From Lysobacterales bacterium (GTDB taxonomy: Bacteria > Pseudomonadota > Gammaproteobacteria > Xanthomonadales > SZUA-38): a DNA stretch of 64,000 nt. Of the stretch, positions 55,946-64,000 are shown piece after piece; the first letter of the stretch is position 1, and each line of letters begins with the position of its first letter. A program made the position numbers and the translations under genes. Location of the stretch: positions 30,101 to 94,100 of the forward strand of contig JANQOZ010000082.1 of NCBI GenBank assembly GCA_028285525.1, in the 5' to 3' direction. Under the pieces are notes generated by a model. The model was not told the origin of the DNA. It saw only the letters and a list, made by a program, of their open reading frames with translations, and ran no database searches.

Positions 55946-55960
55946 GTGAATTGGATTCAC
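55946..55960. promoter_or_regulatory. Short inverted repeat in the cysQ/lipoprotein divergent gap
   Basis: GTGAAT-TGG-ATTCAC lies in the 218-base gap between the lipoprotein and cysQ. It could be a regulator site. No convincing promoter was seen, apart from TACAAT at about 56037, upstream of cysQ. Confidence 0.3.
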
Positions 55961-56094
55961 GGGCCACAGGCCGCTGTTGATATCGTAAGCGCGTGATCGG
56001 TGGACCAGATCAGCTCATGGCGCCTCTCCGGCAAGTACAATACGTCGCACACGCCGGCAGCCTGTCGAGCGAGATGTTTACCCCTGGAACATTC

Positions 56095-56898
56095 ATGAAC
56101 CTCAATGAGCTGCTGGACCCTGTAGAAACGCTTTGTCGGGAGGCCGGCAAACGCATCCTCGAGGTCTTTCGACGCGACGTTAAGGTGCAGAAAAAATCTG
56201 ACGAGTCCCCGGTCACCGAGGCTGACCTGAGCGCCCACCGCGTTTTAAGCAGCGGTCTTTCGGGGCTCCTTAATGTGCCCATCCTGTCGGAGGAAGGCGA
56301 GCTTCCGGGGTTGGCGGTCCGGGGTGCCTGGGAGCGCTATTGGCTGGTCGATCCGCTGGACGGCACCCGTCAGTTTATCCGCGGGAGCGAAGACTTTTCG
56401 GTCAACGTGGCGTTGATCGAAGGCCATCAACCGGTGCTCGGCGTGGTTTACCTGCCGGCTCACGGACTGTGCTATCGCGCAGCCAGCGGCGCCGGCGCGC
56501 AAAGCCAGGACGGCAGCGATGAGCGCCGCGACATCACGGCCTCGACGGCCCGAAGCCCGCTTCGCGTGGTGGTGTCGACCGCTCGCAGCGGCCCGAAGCA
56601 GAAAACGCTGCTGGAGCTGCTGGAGCCCACCGACGTAATGCTTCGCGGCAGCTCGTGGAAATCCTGCCTGGTTGCTGACGGTACCGCCGACCTTTACCCG
56701 CGCTTTGGCCCGACCTGTGAGTGGGACACAGCGGCGGCCCAGTGCATTGTCGAGGAAGCCGGCGGGATCATCGTCAGCGAGACCTTCAAGCCTCTGACCT
56801 ACAATCGCCGGGAGTCGCTGATCAACCCCAGCTTTTTTGTTTTCGGTGACCCAGCAATCGGCGATTCGCTAAGGGCGCTACTTCCGCAATTACCGTAG
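56095..56898 (+). CDS. cysQ: 3'(2'),5'-bisphosphate nucleotidase CysQ
   Basis: 267 residues from ATG 56095 (MNLNELLDPVETLC). Inositol-monophosphatase superfamily: metal-binding WLVDPLDGTRQF, EEG at LSEEGEL, and WDTAAAQCIVEEAGG. It hydrolyses PAP released from sulfation and sulfate assimilation. A longer ORF from 55993 has no family sequence before this ATG. Confidence 0.93.
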   Translation: MNLNELLDPVETLCREAGKRILEVFRRDVKVQKKSDESPVTEADLSAHRVLSSGLSGLLNVPILSEEGELPGLAVRGAWERYWLVDPLDGTRQFIRGSEDFSVNVALIEGHQPVLGVVYLPAHGLCYRAASGAGAQSQDGSDERRDITASTARSPLRVVVSTARSGPKQKTLLELLEPTDVMLRGSSWKSCLVADGTADLYPRFGPTCEWDTAAAQCIVEEAGGIIVSETFKPLTYNRRESLINPSFFVFGDPAIGDSLRALLPQLP

Positions 56899-56931
56899 CT
56901 CTACTCAACCGCGGGCTGGTAGACTGTTCGG

Positions 56932-57405
56932 ATGAGCGTAAAGATGCAGTTCGACGCGTCGCTCGACGCGGTTTTTGAATATCTGGCCGATCCGGATTTT
57001 CTGGTGGAGCGCGCGATGGCGGTGGGTGACGTCGAAGCGTCCTACGAGGTGGAAGAGGACGACGAGACCGTCACCGTTGTGGCTGAAAGAACCACCCGCA
57101 CCGAGCTGCCCGGCTTTCTGGCCAAGCTGTTTAAACCGGAACAGGACATCACCATCACCGAGTCCTGGAGCGGCGACAGTGACGTGATGAAGGGTGACTA
57201 CGAGATGGTCATCCACGGCCAGCCCGCTAAGGTCCAGGCCAGCATCACGCTCAAGGCTGATGGTGATGAGGCCTGCACGTACACCATTTCTCATAAGGCG
57301 AAGGTAGATATCCCGCTCATCGGCGCGAAGGCGGCCAAGTTCCTGCTCGGCGAAACCGAGCGGGTGGCGGCGCTGGAGCTCGACTACCTCGCCGAGCAGC
57401 TTTAA
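56932..57405 (+). CDS. DUF2505 family protein (SRPBCC-like)
   Basis: 157 residues with the helix-grip profile: FDASLDAVFEYLADPDFLVERA at the start and beta strands such as DEACTYTISHKAKVDIPLIG. DUF2505 proteins are related to polyketide cyclase/START domains; function unknown. The gene follows cysQ by 33 bases. Confidence 0.85.
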   Translation: MSVKMQFDASLDAVFEYLADPDFLVERAMAVGDVEASYEVEEDDETVTVVAERTTRTELPGFLAKLFKPEQDITITESWSGDSDVMKGDYEMVIHGQPAKVQASITLKADGDEACTYTISHKAKVDIPLIGAKAAKFLLGETERVAALELDYLAEQL

Positions 57406-57459
57406 CTCAAACCCCGTTCGATCCCGGATGGGTTGACCTTCCCGGTTGGAGGATTTGTG

Positions 57460-58395
57460 ATGAAAAAAACCTACTGTTTTGCTGCAACGATTGCCCTGAG
57501 TTCGTTGCTGGTTGGCTGCGGCGGCAGCGAGGAGCCCGCAACAAGCGCGGAGGTTGCTCCGCCGGAAGAGCCGCCAAAAGAAATGACCATGGTCGATGCC
57601 CCCGAGGACTCGAGTCAGATCCTTACACGGGTTCTGGCCGACCAGCCGGACGAAGCGAAAGCGCGCTTCACGGAGCGGCATCCGGAGGAGACTTTGAGCT
57701 TCTTTGGGATCGAGCCCGGGATGACCGTCGTCGAAGCGCTGCCCGGTGGCGGCTGGTACAGCAAGATCCTGCTGCCGTACCTCGGTGCCGAGGGCAAGCT
57801 GGTGGGCATCAACTACAGCGCAGAAATGTGGCCGCTGTTCGGCTTTTTTGACGAAGAGGCGGTTGAAGGCTTCAAGACCTGGACCGAAACCTGGCCGCAG
57901 CAGGCGGCAGAGTGGCGAACCGACGACAGCGCCTCGCTTGGCGCCTACGAGTTCGGCAAAGTGCCGGCGGACGCTGCCGGCACCGCGGACGCCGTCCTGC
58001 TGATCCGGGCCATGCACAACCTGCGTCGCTTTGAAGACCAGGGCGGCTTTTTCACCGGCGCCATCGCTGATGCCTTCACCGTGCTGAAGCCTGGTGGAAT
58101 TGTCGGCATTGTTCAGCACCAGGCGCCTGACGACTGGAGCGATGACTGGGCCGGCGGTGGACGTGGCTACCTCAAGAAGGCCGACGTCATCAGCGCCATG
58201 GAAGCGGCTGGCTTTGAATTTGTCGCCGAATCGCCGATCAACGAAAACCCGAAGGATGTCCCGGGGGAGAACGACGTGGTGTGGCGCCTGCCGCCTAGCT
58301 TCAACGGCACCGGCGACGATCCGGAGATGAAGGCGAAGGTCGCTGCCATCGGTGAGTCGAACCGGATGACGCTGAAATTCCGCAAGCCCGCCTGA
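57460..58395 (+). CDS. Lipoprotein methyltransferase homologue (COG4798-like)
   Basis: 311 residues with a lipoprotein signal (MKKTYCFAATIALSSLLVGCGG). The body has a class I SAM-dependent methyltransferase-like fold: ETLSFFGIEPGMTVVEALPGGGWYSKIL at motif I and DAVLLIRAMHNL in the motif II region. The family is exported, which is odd because SAM is not known to be available outside the cytoplasm. So it may be a non-enzyme or use another ligand. ATG 57460 is preceded by GGAGG at a good distance. Confidence 0.82.
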   Translation: MKKTYCFAATIALSSLLVGCGGSEEPATSAEVAPPEEPPKEMTMVDAPEDSSQILTRVLADQPDEAKARFTERHPEETLSFFGIEPGMTVVEALPGGGWYSKILLPYLGAEGKLVGINYSAEMWPLFGFFDEEAVEGFKTWTETWPQQAAEWRTDDSASLGAYEFGKVPADAAGTADAVLLIRAMHNLRRFEDQGGFFTGAIADAFTVLKPGGIVGIVQHQAPDDWSDDWAGGGRGYLKKADVISAMEAAGFEFVAESPINENPKDVPGENDVVWRLPPSFNGTGDDPEMKAKVAAIGESNRMTLKFRKPA

Positions 58396-58407
58396 GGGCG
58401 CCAGCCC

Positions 58408-59664
58408 TCAGTCTGACTGGAGCGCCTGGACCGGGTCCAGGCGCGCCGCCGACATGGCGGGATAGACGCCAAAGCCAACGGCGATCGCCATGCACACAAT
58501 GACGGCGCTAACGATCACCAGCAGCGACCAGGCAACGGCCCAGCCCGCAAATGCGGCGATGGTGTAAGCGAGCAGCACTCCAAGCACAACGCCCGCGGCC
58601 GCGCCGAGCAGGGCAATGACGGTGGCCTCCACCAGAAATTGCCGCACGATGTCGCGCTCGGTGGCGCCGACAGCTCGCAGCAGGCCAATTTCCGACTTCC
58701 GCTCCATGACGCTCGCCAGCATGATGTTCATGATGCCGATTCCGCCGACCAGCAGCGAGATGCCTGCGACGGCCGACATGACGATGGTGAAGATTCGCTG
58801 CGTCTGACGATGCTGGGCCAGTAGCCTGGCCGGCACGGTAATCTGGTAGTCGTTCTGTTCGCTGTGGCGGCGCTCCAGCAGGTGCCGGATCGCCTGGGCT
58901 GCCGCTCCGGGTTCGATTCCGTCGCCGACCCGGACCTTCAGCTCATCGAGCTCCTGGCTCAGGGCATCCAGCTTGAGCCGGGTCAGGCCGGTGCGCAGAG
59001 GCACCAGGATCTGGTTTGCCTCGCCGCCCACTTCGCGACCTTCAAACTGCTCGTCCGGCAGCTGGCGATCCTGCAGGACGCCGACCACCTCGAGCCAGAG
59101 GTGATTTACCTTGATTCGCCCGCCGACCGCGCCGCCGTTTGGAAACAGCTCTCGGGCGGCGTTGCTCCCCAGAACGGCCACCTGCGCGAAGCGACGGTTG
59201 GCTGCATCGTCGAACAGGGTTCCGCGCTGCGCGCTGAGGCTGGAAAGCTGGAAATAGGATGGGCTGACCGCTAGAACCTCGGCCTTGCTCTGGCCTTCGC
59301 GGCTGAACAGGCTCCAGGTGCGGAATGCCTTGGCACCGGACCAGCTCTCCACGAAGGGGAGGGTACGACCAATCGATTCGGCGTCCCGTACGTTCAGGCC
59401 CGCGGAGTACTTGCGGACTTCCTTGGCGGTTTCCGAATCGAGCTCCCGGGCTTCGACGATCAGGTTGCGCAGGCCCATGCCCTCAATCAGCTCGAGCGCC
59501 TGCCGCTGGCCGCCTTCGCTGACGGCCAGCATGGCGATGACCGCTCCCACGCCAAAGATCATTCCGAGCAGCGTGAGAGCGGTGCGCATGCGGTGATGGG
59601 CGAGCTGGCCGGCGGCCTGCCGCACGTCAACCATGATGCTCGACAGGGTCATTGCGCTGCTCAT
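58408..59664 (-). CDS. MacB/FtsX-type ABC transporter permease
   Basis: 418 residues: an N-terminal helix (RMRTALTLLGMIFGVGAVIAMLAV), a long periplasmic MacB-like domain, and three C-terminal helices (VMSAVAGISLLVGGIGIMNIMLASVMERKSEIGLLRAVGA is the FtsX signature). It is the last gene of the operon and overlaps the adjacent adaptor by four bases. The system would be a mechanotransmission-type pump or lipoprotein/peptide exporter. Confidence 0.92.
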   Translation of the reverse strand: MSSAMTLSSIMVDVRQAAGQLAHHRMRTALTLLGMIFGVGAVIAMLAVSEGGQRQALELIEGMGLRNLIVEARELDSETAKEVRKYSAGLNVRDAESIGRTLPFVESWSGAKAFRTWSLFSREGQSKAEVLAVSPSYFQLSSLSAQRGTLFDDAANRRFAQVAVLGSNAARELFPNGGAVGGRIKVNHLWLEVVGVLQDRQLPDEQFEGREVGGEANQILVPLRTGLTRLKLDALSQELDELKVRVGDGIEPGAAAQAIRHLLERRHSEQNDYQITVPARLLAQHRQTQRIFTIVMSAVAGISLLVGGIGIMNIMLASVMERKSEIGLLRAVGATERDIVRQFLVEATVIALLGAAAGVVLGVLLAYTIAAFAGWAVAWSLLVIVSAVIVCMAIAVGFGVYPAMSAARLDPVQALQSD

Positions 59665-60896
59665 CCGGTTTCCTCGGGCGGAGCGATGAGGCTGATTCGC
59701 TCGCCGGCGGCAACGCCGCTGGTGATTTCCACGCGATCCGGGCTGCGGCGACCCAGCTCGACCGAGCGCCGCTCGCTGGTGCTGCCGCCGCTGACCACGT
59801 AGACCCAGGCGTTGCTCTGATCGCCATAAACAGCTTGCGCCGGCGCAACCAGCGCATCGCGAACTTCGTGCGTGATCACCTCGGCGCGAAGCCGGCTGCC
59901 GACGCGCATGAGGTCCGCATCGACGTTGTCGATTTTGGCCTCAACGCGAAAGTACTTCTGTGGGTCGGTCCGGTTTCGCGGGCTGGCCACCGGCGAAACG
60001 GTCGTTACCGTGGCGGTGAATTCGCGGTTGCTGTCGGCGTCGAGGCTGAAGCGAACGCGCTGTCCGCTGGCCAGCCCCACGGCGTCGTTTTCCGGTACGA
60101 ACAGCCTCGCTTTCACCTTACCCCGGATCGGCAGCTGGCCGATCGGGCGGCCGGGAAACGCGGCCTTGCCTTTGCCCAGCTTTTCGCCCCACGGGGTTCG
60201 AGCATAGATGAAGGTGCCGTCAGCGGGGCTTCGCAGCTCCATCATGCCGAGGGCGGTCTCCTGCTTTTTGAGCTTCGACAGCTCGGCATCGCGTTCAGCG
60301 AGAATCAGATTCTCTTCGGCGCTGATCCGTTGATCGAAGGTGTTGGACTCCCAGGCAAGGAAGGCTGACTCCACGTCGAGATAGTCGATATCGGCAAGCG
60401 CGTCGATCAGCTCGTTGCGGCTGAAAAGTCGCTCGTCAGCCCCGGCGAAGGTTTCGGTGTACTCGCGCTCACCGACAACCCGCTGGCTGTCGTGAGAGAT
60501 CCGGGTCTTCTCGATCTCTCCGCCGCGCTGCACGTCCGCAAGCTCAAAATCACTTTTGGTGACGTTCAGCGCCGTGACGTCCCGATCCTGGCGGATTTGT
60601 ACGTCGTCAAAGCGTGCGATCACGTCGCCGGCTTTCACCTCCGAAAACTCCGGGGCCATCCAGGCGATGTTGAAGCGCATGCGCACCGAGGCGGGCAGGG
60701 AAATCGGCAGCGACTCGGACGCGACCAGCTCACCTTCCGCGCTGATGGTGAATTCGGTGCTGGCAGGTTCCAGAACAACTCCGGGTGTGCCCCCACCGCT
60801 TTGGCCACAGCCGCTGAGGGCCAGAGTGATCGCTAGCCCAACACATGCAAGGCCTGGCGCACGCTTTCCGAGGTATTCGTTCAGGGCATTGCTCAT
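59661..60896 (-). CDS. Periplasmic adaptor-like lipoprotein (third of three)
   Basis: 411 residues with lipobox LALSGC. HlyD/RND-adaptor architecture: barrel-sandwich halves around a coiled coil (ITAEENLILAERDAELSKLKKQETAL) and beta-barrel segments (GKVKARLFVPENDAVGLASGQRVRFSLD). It overlaps its neighbours by four bases on both sides. Confidence 0.88.
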   Translation of the reverse strand: MSNALNEYLGKRAPGLACVGLAITLALSGCGQSGGGTPGVVLEPASTEFTISAEGELVASESLPISLPASVRMRFNIAWMAPEFSEVKAGDVIARFDDVQIRQDRDVTALNVTKSDFELADVQRGGEIEKTRISHDSQRVVGEREYTETFAGADERLFSRNELIDALADIDYLDVESAFLAWESNTFDQRISAEENLILAERDAELSKLKKQETALGMMELRSPADGTFIYARTPWGEKLGKGKAAFPGRPIGQLPIRGKVKARLFVPENDAVGLASGQRVRFSLDADSNREFTATVTTVSPVASPRNRTDPQKYFRVEAKIDNVDADLMRVGSRLRAEVITHEVRDALVAPAQAVYGDQSNAWVYVVSGGSTSERRSVELGRRSPDRVEITSGVAAGERISLIAPPEETG

Positions 60897-62050
60897 AGCG
60901 CTACCTCTACGCCAGCTTCGACGCCGGCATCAACAATTCGCAGACCCCCGCTGGCCGGCCCGAGGGTCACGGGGCTCCAGCCCTCGCCGCGAACCTCGAC
61001 GCCCGGCTGACCATCGCGATAGCGCAACGCCAGCTCGGGAACCGCCAGGGCTCGGCTCCGCACGTCGGTTCGGATCACGATTTTTGCGGACATGCCCGGC
61101 CGCAGCCGGGCCATGGCTTCTTCGGGCAGCGACAGGGTCACGTCCCTGACCATGGCCTGGGAATAGCGCGACTGCCGCCGCACGATGCTGGCAACCGCGG
61201 TCACCTCAGCTTCGAGCTCGTTGCCCCCCGCCGCGTCGATGGTGACAACCGCGTCCTGGCCGACGGCAATGCTGGCCGCCGCAAATTCCGGAACCTCAGC
61301 CTGGATCAGAAGGTTCTCACTGTCCGCGAGCTCCGCCACGATCATTCCCGGGTTGACGGCGTCGTTGACGTCGAGCTTCTGACCCTCGTTGTTGCTGCCA
61401 ACAATGACCACGCCTGCGCGCGGGGCGCGGATCGTAAACGACTCCAGCTCGCGCTGTGCGCCGGCCAGTTCGCTCTCAAGGCGCCGGACGTCGGCCCTCA
61501 ATTCGGCGATCTGCGCCTCGCGAACACGCTGGGTGAGCGCAAGCCGCTGCTGCTGGCGCTCGTAAAGATCTTCGGCGGCCCGACGCTCTTCGACCAGCTT
61601 GCGATACTCCAGGTTGGCGTAGAGATCGGCACTCACGTCCGCCTTGCGGCGCGCCTTGTCGGCGGCGCTACGCGCGCTGGCAAGCTGCACCTTTTCCTCT
61701 TCGATCTCCTGGGCCTGAATTTCCAGCGTTGACTCAAGCTCCGACTTTTTGGCGTTGAGGTCGCCCGTCAGCGTGCGCACCCGATCGTCGGTGCTGCTCG
61801 CGTCAAACTTGGCCAGCACGTCTCCTTCGCTGACCTTGCTGCCTTCTGCCGCAAGTTGCGTGATGGTGACGCGCCAGCTGCGGCTCGGCGGTGGACCGAA
61901 GCGCTGAGAATTGGCGGAATTCACGATGCCGGAGGCGGAGACCGTGATCGGCCGGTCGGCCGGCTCGAGCGTCATCCACTGCTCCGCGCCGGCGGTGGTG
62001 CCACTTAGTAGCAGGACGGAACAGAGCAGGGTTCGGGAATCGAGTCTCAT
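60893..62050 (-). CDS. Periplasmic adaptor-like protein (second of three)
   Basis: 385 residues with a Sec signal (MRLDSRTLLCSVLLLSGTTAGA). A long coiled coil (LEIQAQEIEEEKVQLASARSAADKARRKADVSA... to ELAGAQRELESF) lies between barrel-sandwich halves (EGSKVSEGDVLAKFDASS; TIRAPRAGVVIVGSNNEGQ). It is a membrane-fusion-type protein. It has a different length and sequence from its two neighbours, so it is not a recent copy. Confidence 0.88.
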   Translation of the reverse strand: MRLDSRTLLCSVLLLSGTTAGAEQWMTLEPADRPITVSASGIVNSANSQRFGPPPSRSWRVTITQLAAEGSKVSEGDVLAKFDASSTDDRVRTLTGDLNAKKSELESTLEIQAQEIEEEKVQLASARSAADKARRKADVSADLYANLEYRKLVEERRAAEDLYERQQQRLALTQRVREAQIAELRADVRRLESELAGAQRELESFTIRAPRAGVVIVGSNNEGQKLDVNDAVNPGMIVAELADSENLLIQAEVPEFAAASIAVGQDAVVTIDAAGGNELEAEVTAVASIVRRQSRYSQAMVRDVTLSLPEEAMARLRPGMSAKIVIRTDVRSRALAVPELALRYRDGQPGVEVRGEGWSPVTLGPASGGLRIVDAGVEAGVEVAL

Positions 62051-63006
62051 GATTCTGCTGCTCCAGCGGTCTCGGCCATCACGCTCATGCCGGGCATAAG
62101 CTGCTCGGGCACCTGGCTGACCGGCTCGGCGATCAGCTCAAAGTAGCCGCCGGCGCTCCAATCCTGGCGCTCGACGGCCTGGCTCGAGCTGTAGGTAATC
62201 GTCGCCTTAAACGGCTCCAGACCCTGCGCATCCGCGGTGATCTGCAGCAGCTGACCGAGCTTGAACTGACGAATGTCCGCCTCGTGCACCCAGAAACGGA
62301 TCTGCAGATCCTGCCGGCTGGCGACCGAGGCTATTGCAAAGCCGCCATATAGCGTTTCGCCGGGAAAAATCTTCTTGCCGGTCCAGGGGTTTTCGCCGTA
62401 GATGACAAATCCCGCCTTCTCAGCCTTGATGACGGTTGCCTCGAGCGCTTCGCTGATCCGGTCGTAGCTGGCCTGGGCCTGCTCCACCTCCAGCTCGACC
62501 CGCTTGCTCACGTCCTCCAGCTCTTCTTGCGCATTGAGCAGCTCCGCCTGGCTGCGTATCCGTTCCCGCTGGGCCGTTTGGAGCGCCAGCTGGTAGCGGT
62601 CGTAGTCCAGGCGCGGGATGGTGCTTTCCGGAATCACCGCGTCCAGTTCAGCCAGCCGGACCGCAGCGTCAGCCTCCGCCACCCGCTGTTCGGCATCCAT
62701 CACCTTCAGCTTCAGCTCGTCCACCTGGCGCGCGGCTGAAAGCTGCTGCTTTTCCAGATCGGTGCGGGTCTGCTCTTCCTGCGAAATGAGATCGCCGGGA
62801 TCGAGCGTGACCAGCGGGTCACCGATGGTGACCTCGCTGCCCTCAGTCGCCATCCACTCGATTCTTCGTTGCCAGGCCCCGGGAAGGGAGGGCATCTCGA
62901 CGGTCTGGGCCTGCACGTCTTCGACAACGCCGGTCAGCAGCGACTGGGCGTCAGCGGCGCTCAGGGCGAATCCCGACAAACACAGGACGATCAGCGGTTT
63001 GTTCAT
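62047..63006 (-). CDS. Periplasmic adaptor-like protein (first of three)
   Basis: 319 residues with a Sec signal (MNKPLIVLCLSGFALSAADA). It has the lipoyl-type hinge EGSEVTIGDPLVTLDPGD, a coiled coil of about 110 residues (LEKQQLSAARQVDELKLKVMDAEQRV...), and a second hinge with YGENPWTGKKIFPGETLYGG. It directly follows the ATPase gene and overlaps it by four bases. Confidence 0.88.
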   Translation of the reverse strand: MNKPLIVLCLSGFALSAADAQSLLTGVVEDVQAQTVEMPSLPGAWQRRIEWMATEGSEVTIGDPLVTLDPGDLISQEEQTRTDLEKQQLSAARQVDELKLKVMDAEQRVAEADAAVRLAELDAVIPESTIPRLDYDRYQLALQTAQRERIRSQAELLNAQEELEDVSKRVELEVEQAQASYDRISEALEATVIKAEKAGFVIYGENPWTGKKIFPGETLYGGFAIASVASRQDLQIRFWVHEADIRQFKLGQLLQITADAQGLEPFKATITYSSSQAVERQDWSAGGYFELIAEPVSQVPEQLMPGMSVMAETAGAAES

Positions 63007-63686
63007 GCGGCTTCCTCGCGGCGCGTATCCGTGGCGATTTTCCCGTCTCGCATCGCGATGACGCGGCTGGCGTGAGCGGCGATTTCGTCCTCGTGGGTAA
63101 CCATCACAATGGTCTGGCCTTCCCGGTTGAGCTCTTCAAACAGACCCATGATTTCCTCGGAGGTTCGGCTGTCCAGGTTGCCGGTGGGCTCGTCAGCCAG
63201 CAGCAGCGGCGGCTTGTTGATGAGTGACCGGGCGATCGCGACCCGCTGACGCTGTCCGCCGGACAGCTGGTTGGGTCGATGCCCCATCCGATCTTCGAGG
63301 CCGAGCCGGGTCAGCAGCGCCCGGGCCCGCTCTTCGCCGCCGGCGGGGGAGCTGCCGTAGCGGAGCGGCAGCAGGACGTTTTCCAGGGCGCTCAGGCGGG
63401 GCAACAGGTGAAAACTCTGGAACACAAAACCGATCTGCTCGTTGCGGAACTGCGACAGCTCGTCGTCCGACAGGTCGGCAACCTCGTGCGACAGCAGCTG
63501 ATAGGAGCCCGCGTCCGGTGTATCCAAACAGCCGAGGATGTTCATCAGGGTCGATTTGCCCGAACCGGATGGCCCCATGACCGCCACGAACTCCTGCTCT
63601 TCAACGGCCAGATCGACGTGGTCGAGGGCGTGCACCTCGGTGTCTCCAACCTGGAAAGTGCGACAGAGCTGGCGCGTTGTGATCAT
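63003..63686 (-). CDS. MacB/LolD-type ABC transporter ATPase
   Basis: 227 residues. Walker A GPSGSGKST, Q-loop IGFVFQSFHLLP, signature LSGGQRQRVAIARS, Walker B LLLADEPTGNLD, H-loop VTHEDEIAAHA. It is the first gene of the five-gene operon (ATPase, three adaptors, permease). GGAGGG stands four bases before ATG 63686. Confidence 0.95.
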   Translation of the reverse strand: MITTRQLCRTFQVGDTEVHALDHVDLAVEEQEFVAVMGPSGSGKSTLMNILGCLDTPDAGSYQLLSHEVADLSDDELSQFRNEQIGFVFQSFHLLPRLSALENVLLPLRYGSSPAGGEERARALLTRLGLEDRMGHRPNQLSGGQRQRVAIARSLINKPPLLLADEPTGNLDSRTSEEIMGLFEELNREGQTIVMVTHEDEIAAHASRVIAMRDGKIATDTRREEAA

Positions 63687-64000
63687 GAGCCCTCCTGCGG
63701 ATCGGGCAAAAAGTGGCGCGGAGTATGGTGTAGGCCTCGTCCATACCTTGTGAAACGAGGCGCGGCGGTCGGTGGTTAGCCCTGTAGGCGGAGCACGCCC
63801 TGATTAGACGAACCTAACCGGCTACGCGTTTACATTTTCCGCATTATGGCAAATCACCTCGAACACGAAGCTGATTTGAAGCTGGGCTGACCGTCTAGTG
63901 CCCTGTTTGGAAAGTTCGTTGCGTTTCAGAGCCCCGTTGGGCGCCAAGAACAAGGCGCATCGCGCCGCCAATGGCCGTAGCCCTTGGCAAGCGATGCAAC
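63687..64000. other. Non-coding end region, possible repeat at the edge
   Basis: These 314 bases hold no credible gene. The first part is the leader of the ABC operon; I found no convincing promoter in it. From about 63897 the sequence changes style (CTAGTGCCCTGTTTGGAAAG, then a stretch between GTTGC and the terminal GCAAC) and looks like the end of a repeated or mobile element cut by the window edge. This is a weak impression. Confidence 0.35.

Overview
The window is about 64 kb of GC-rich, densely coding bacterial DNA. The gene order mutS, pncC (cinA C-terminal type), recA, recX, alaS, together with tdh-kbl, an ActP/YjcH acetate permease pair and a MetX/MetY sulfhydrylation route, points to a gammaproteobacterium. 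A SAM-I riboswitch ahead of metX and a secreted protein ending in a FEDSFE-like tail suggest a relative of the Xanthomonadales/Chromatiales-type lineages; this placement is inference. I see no phage, plasmid, CRISPR or intact insertion sequence. The only clear repeat is a perfect 40-bp palindrome at 4574-4613.

Layout. 1-5.9 kb: the start of an amidohydrolase lipoprotein, tRNA-Pro(GGG) with its own promoter, two secreted beta-propeller-like proteins, the palindrome and a TelA protein. 5.9-13.4 kb: DNA repair and housekeeping (mutS, pncC, recA, recX, alaS). 13.5-16.4 kb: an organoarsenical resistance operon (arsR, arsI, acr3) and a second ArsR regulator coupled to an SRPBCC protein, each behind a palindrome that overlaps its start codon. 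16.5-26.9 kb: threonine degradation (tdh-kbl), an AAA/VWA/sirtuin operon, metX-metY under a SAM-I riboswitch, a rhomboid protease and the acetate permease.

27-49 kb: a large aromatic catabolic island made of three transcription blocks and two MarR regulators. The forward block has MarR, acyl-CoA ligase, SCP2-type thiolase, a DUF35-SDR fusion, a cyclase-type hydrolase, an SDR and a two-subunit Rieske oxygenase. A second forward block has a two-gene indolepyruvate:ferredoxin oxidoreductase. The reverse block has an SDR, MarR, enoyl-CoA hydratase, acyl-CoA dehydrogenase, a RidA-like deaminase, a fused aryl-CoA monooxygenase/reductase of the 2-aminobenzoyl-CoA type, and an Old Yellow Enzyme. Read together, these genes could turn an indole or arylacetate compound into 2-aminobenzoyl-CoA, dearomatise and deaminate that ring, and feed it to beta-oxidation. 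No single gene proves the substrate.

49-64 kb: mixed small genes (YjbR, SprT-like), a secreted M24 peptidase, a double-glycine leader peptide next to a small three-helix membrane protein (a possible peptide/immunity pair), a GAF histidine kinase fused to a receiver, a thioredoxin-reductase-like ferredoxin-NADP reductase, CysQ, a lipoprotein methyltransferase homologue, and a five-gene MacB-like ABC operon with three different periplasmic adaptor-like proteins in a row.
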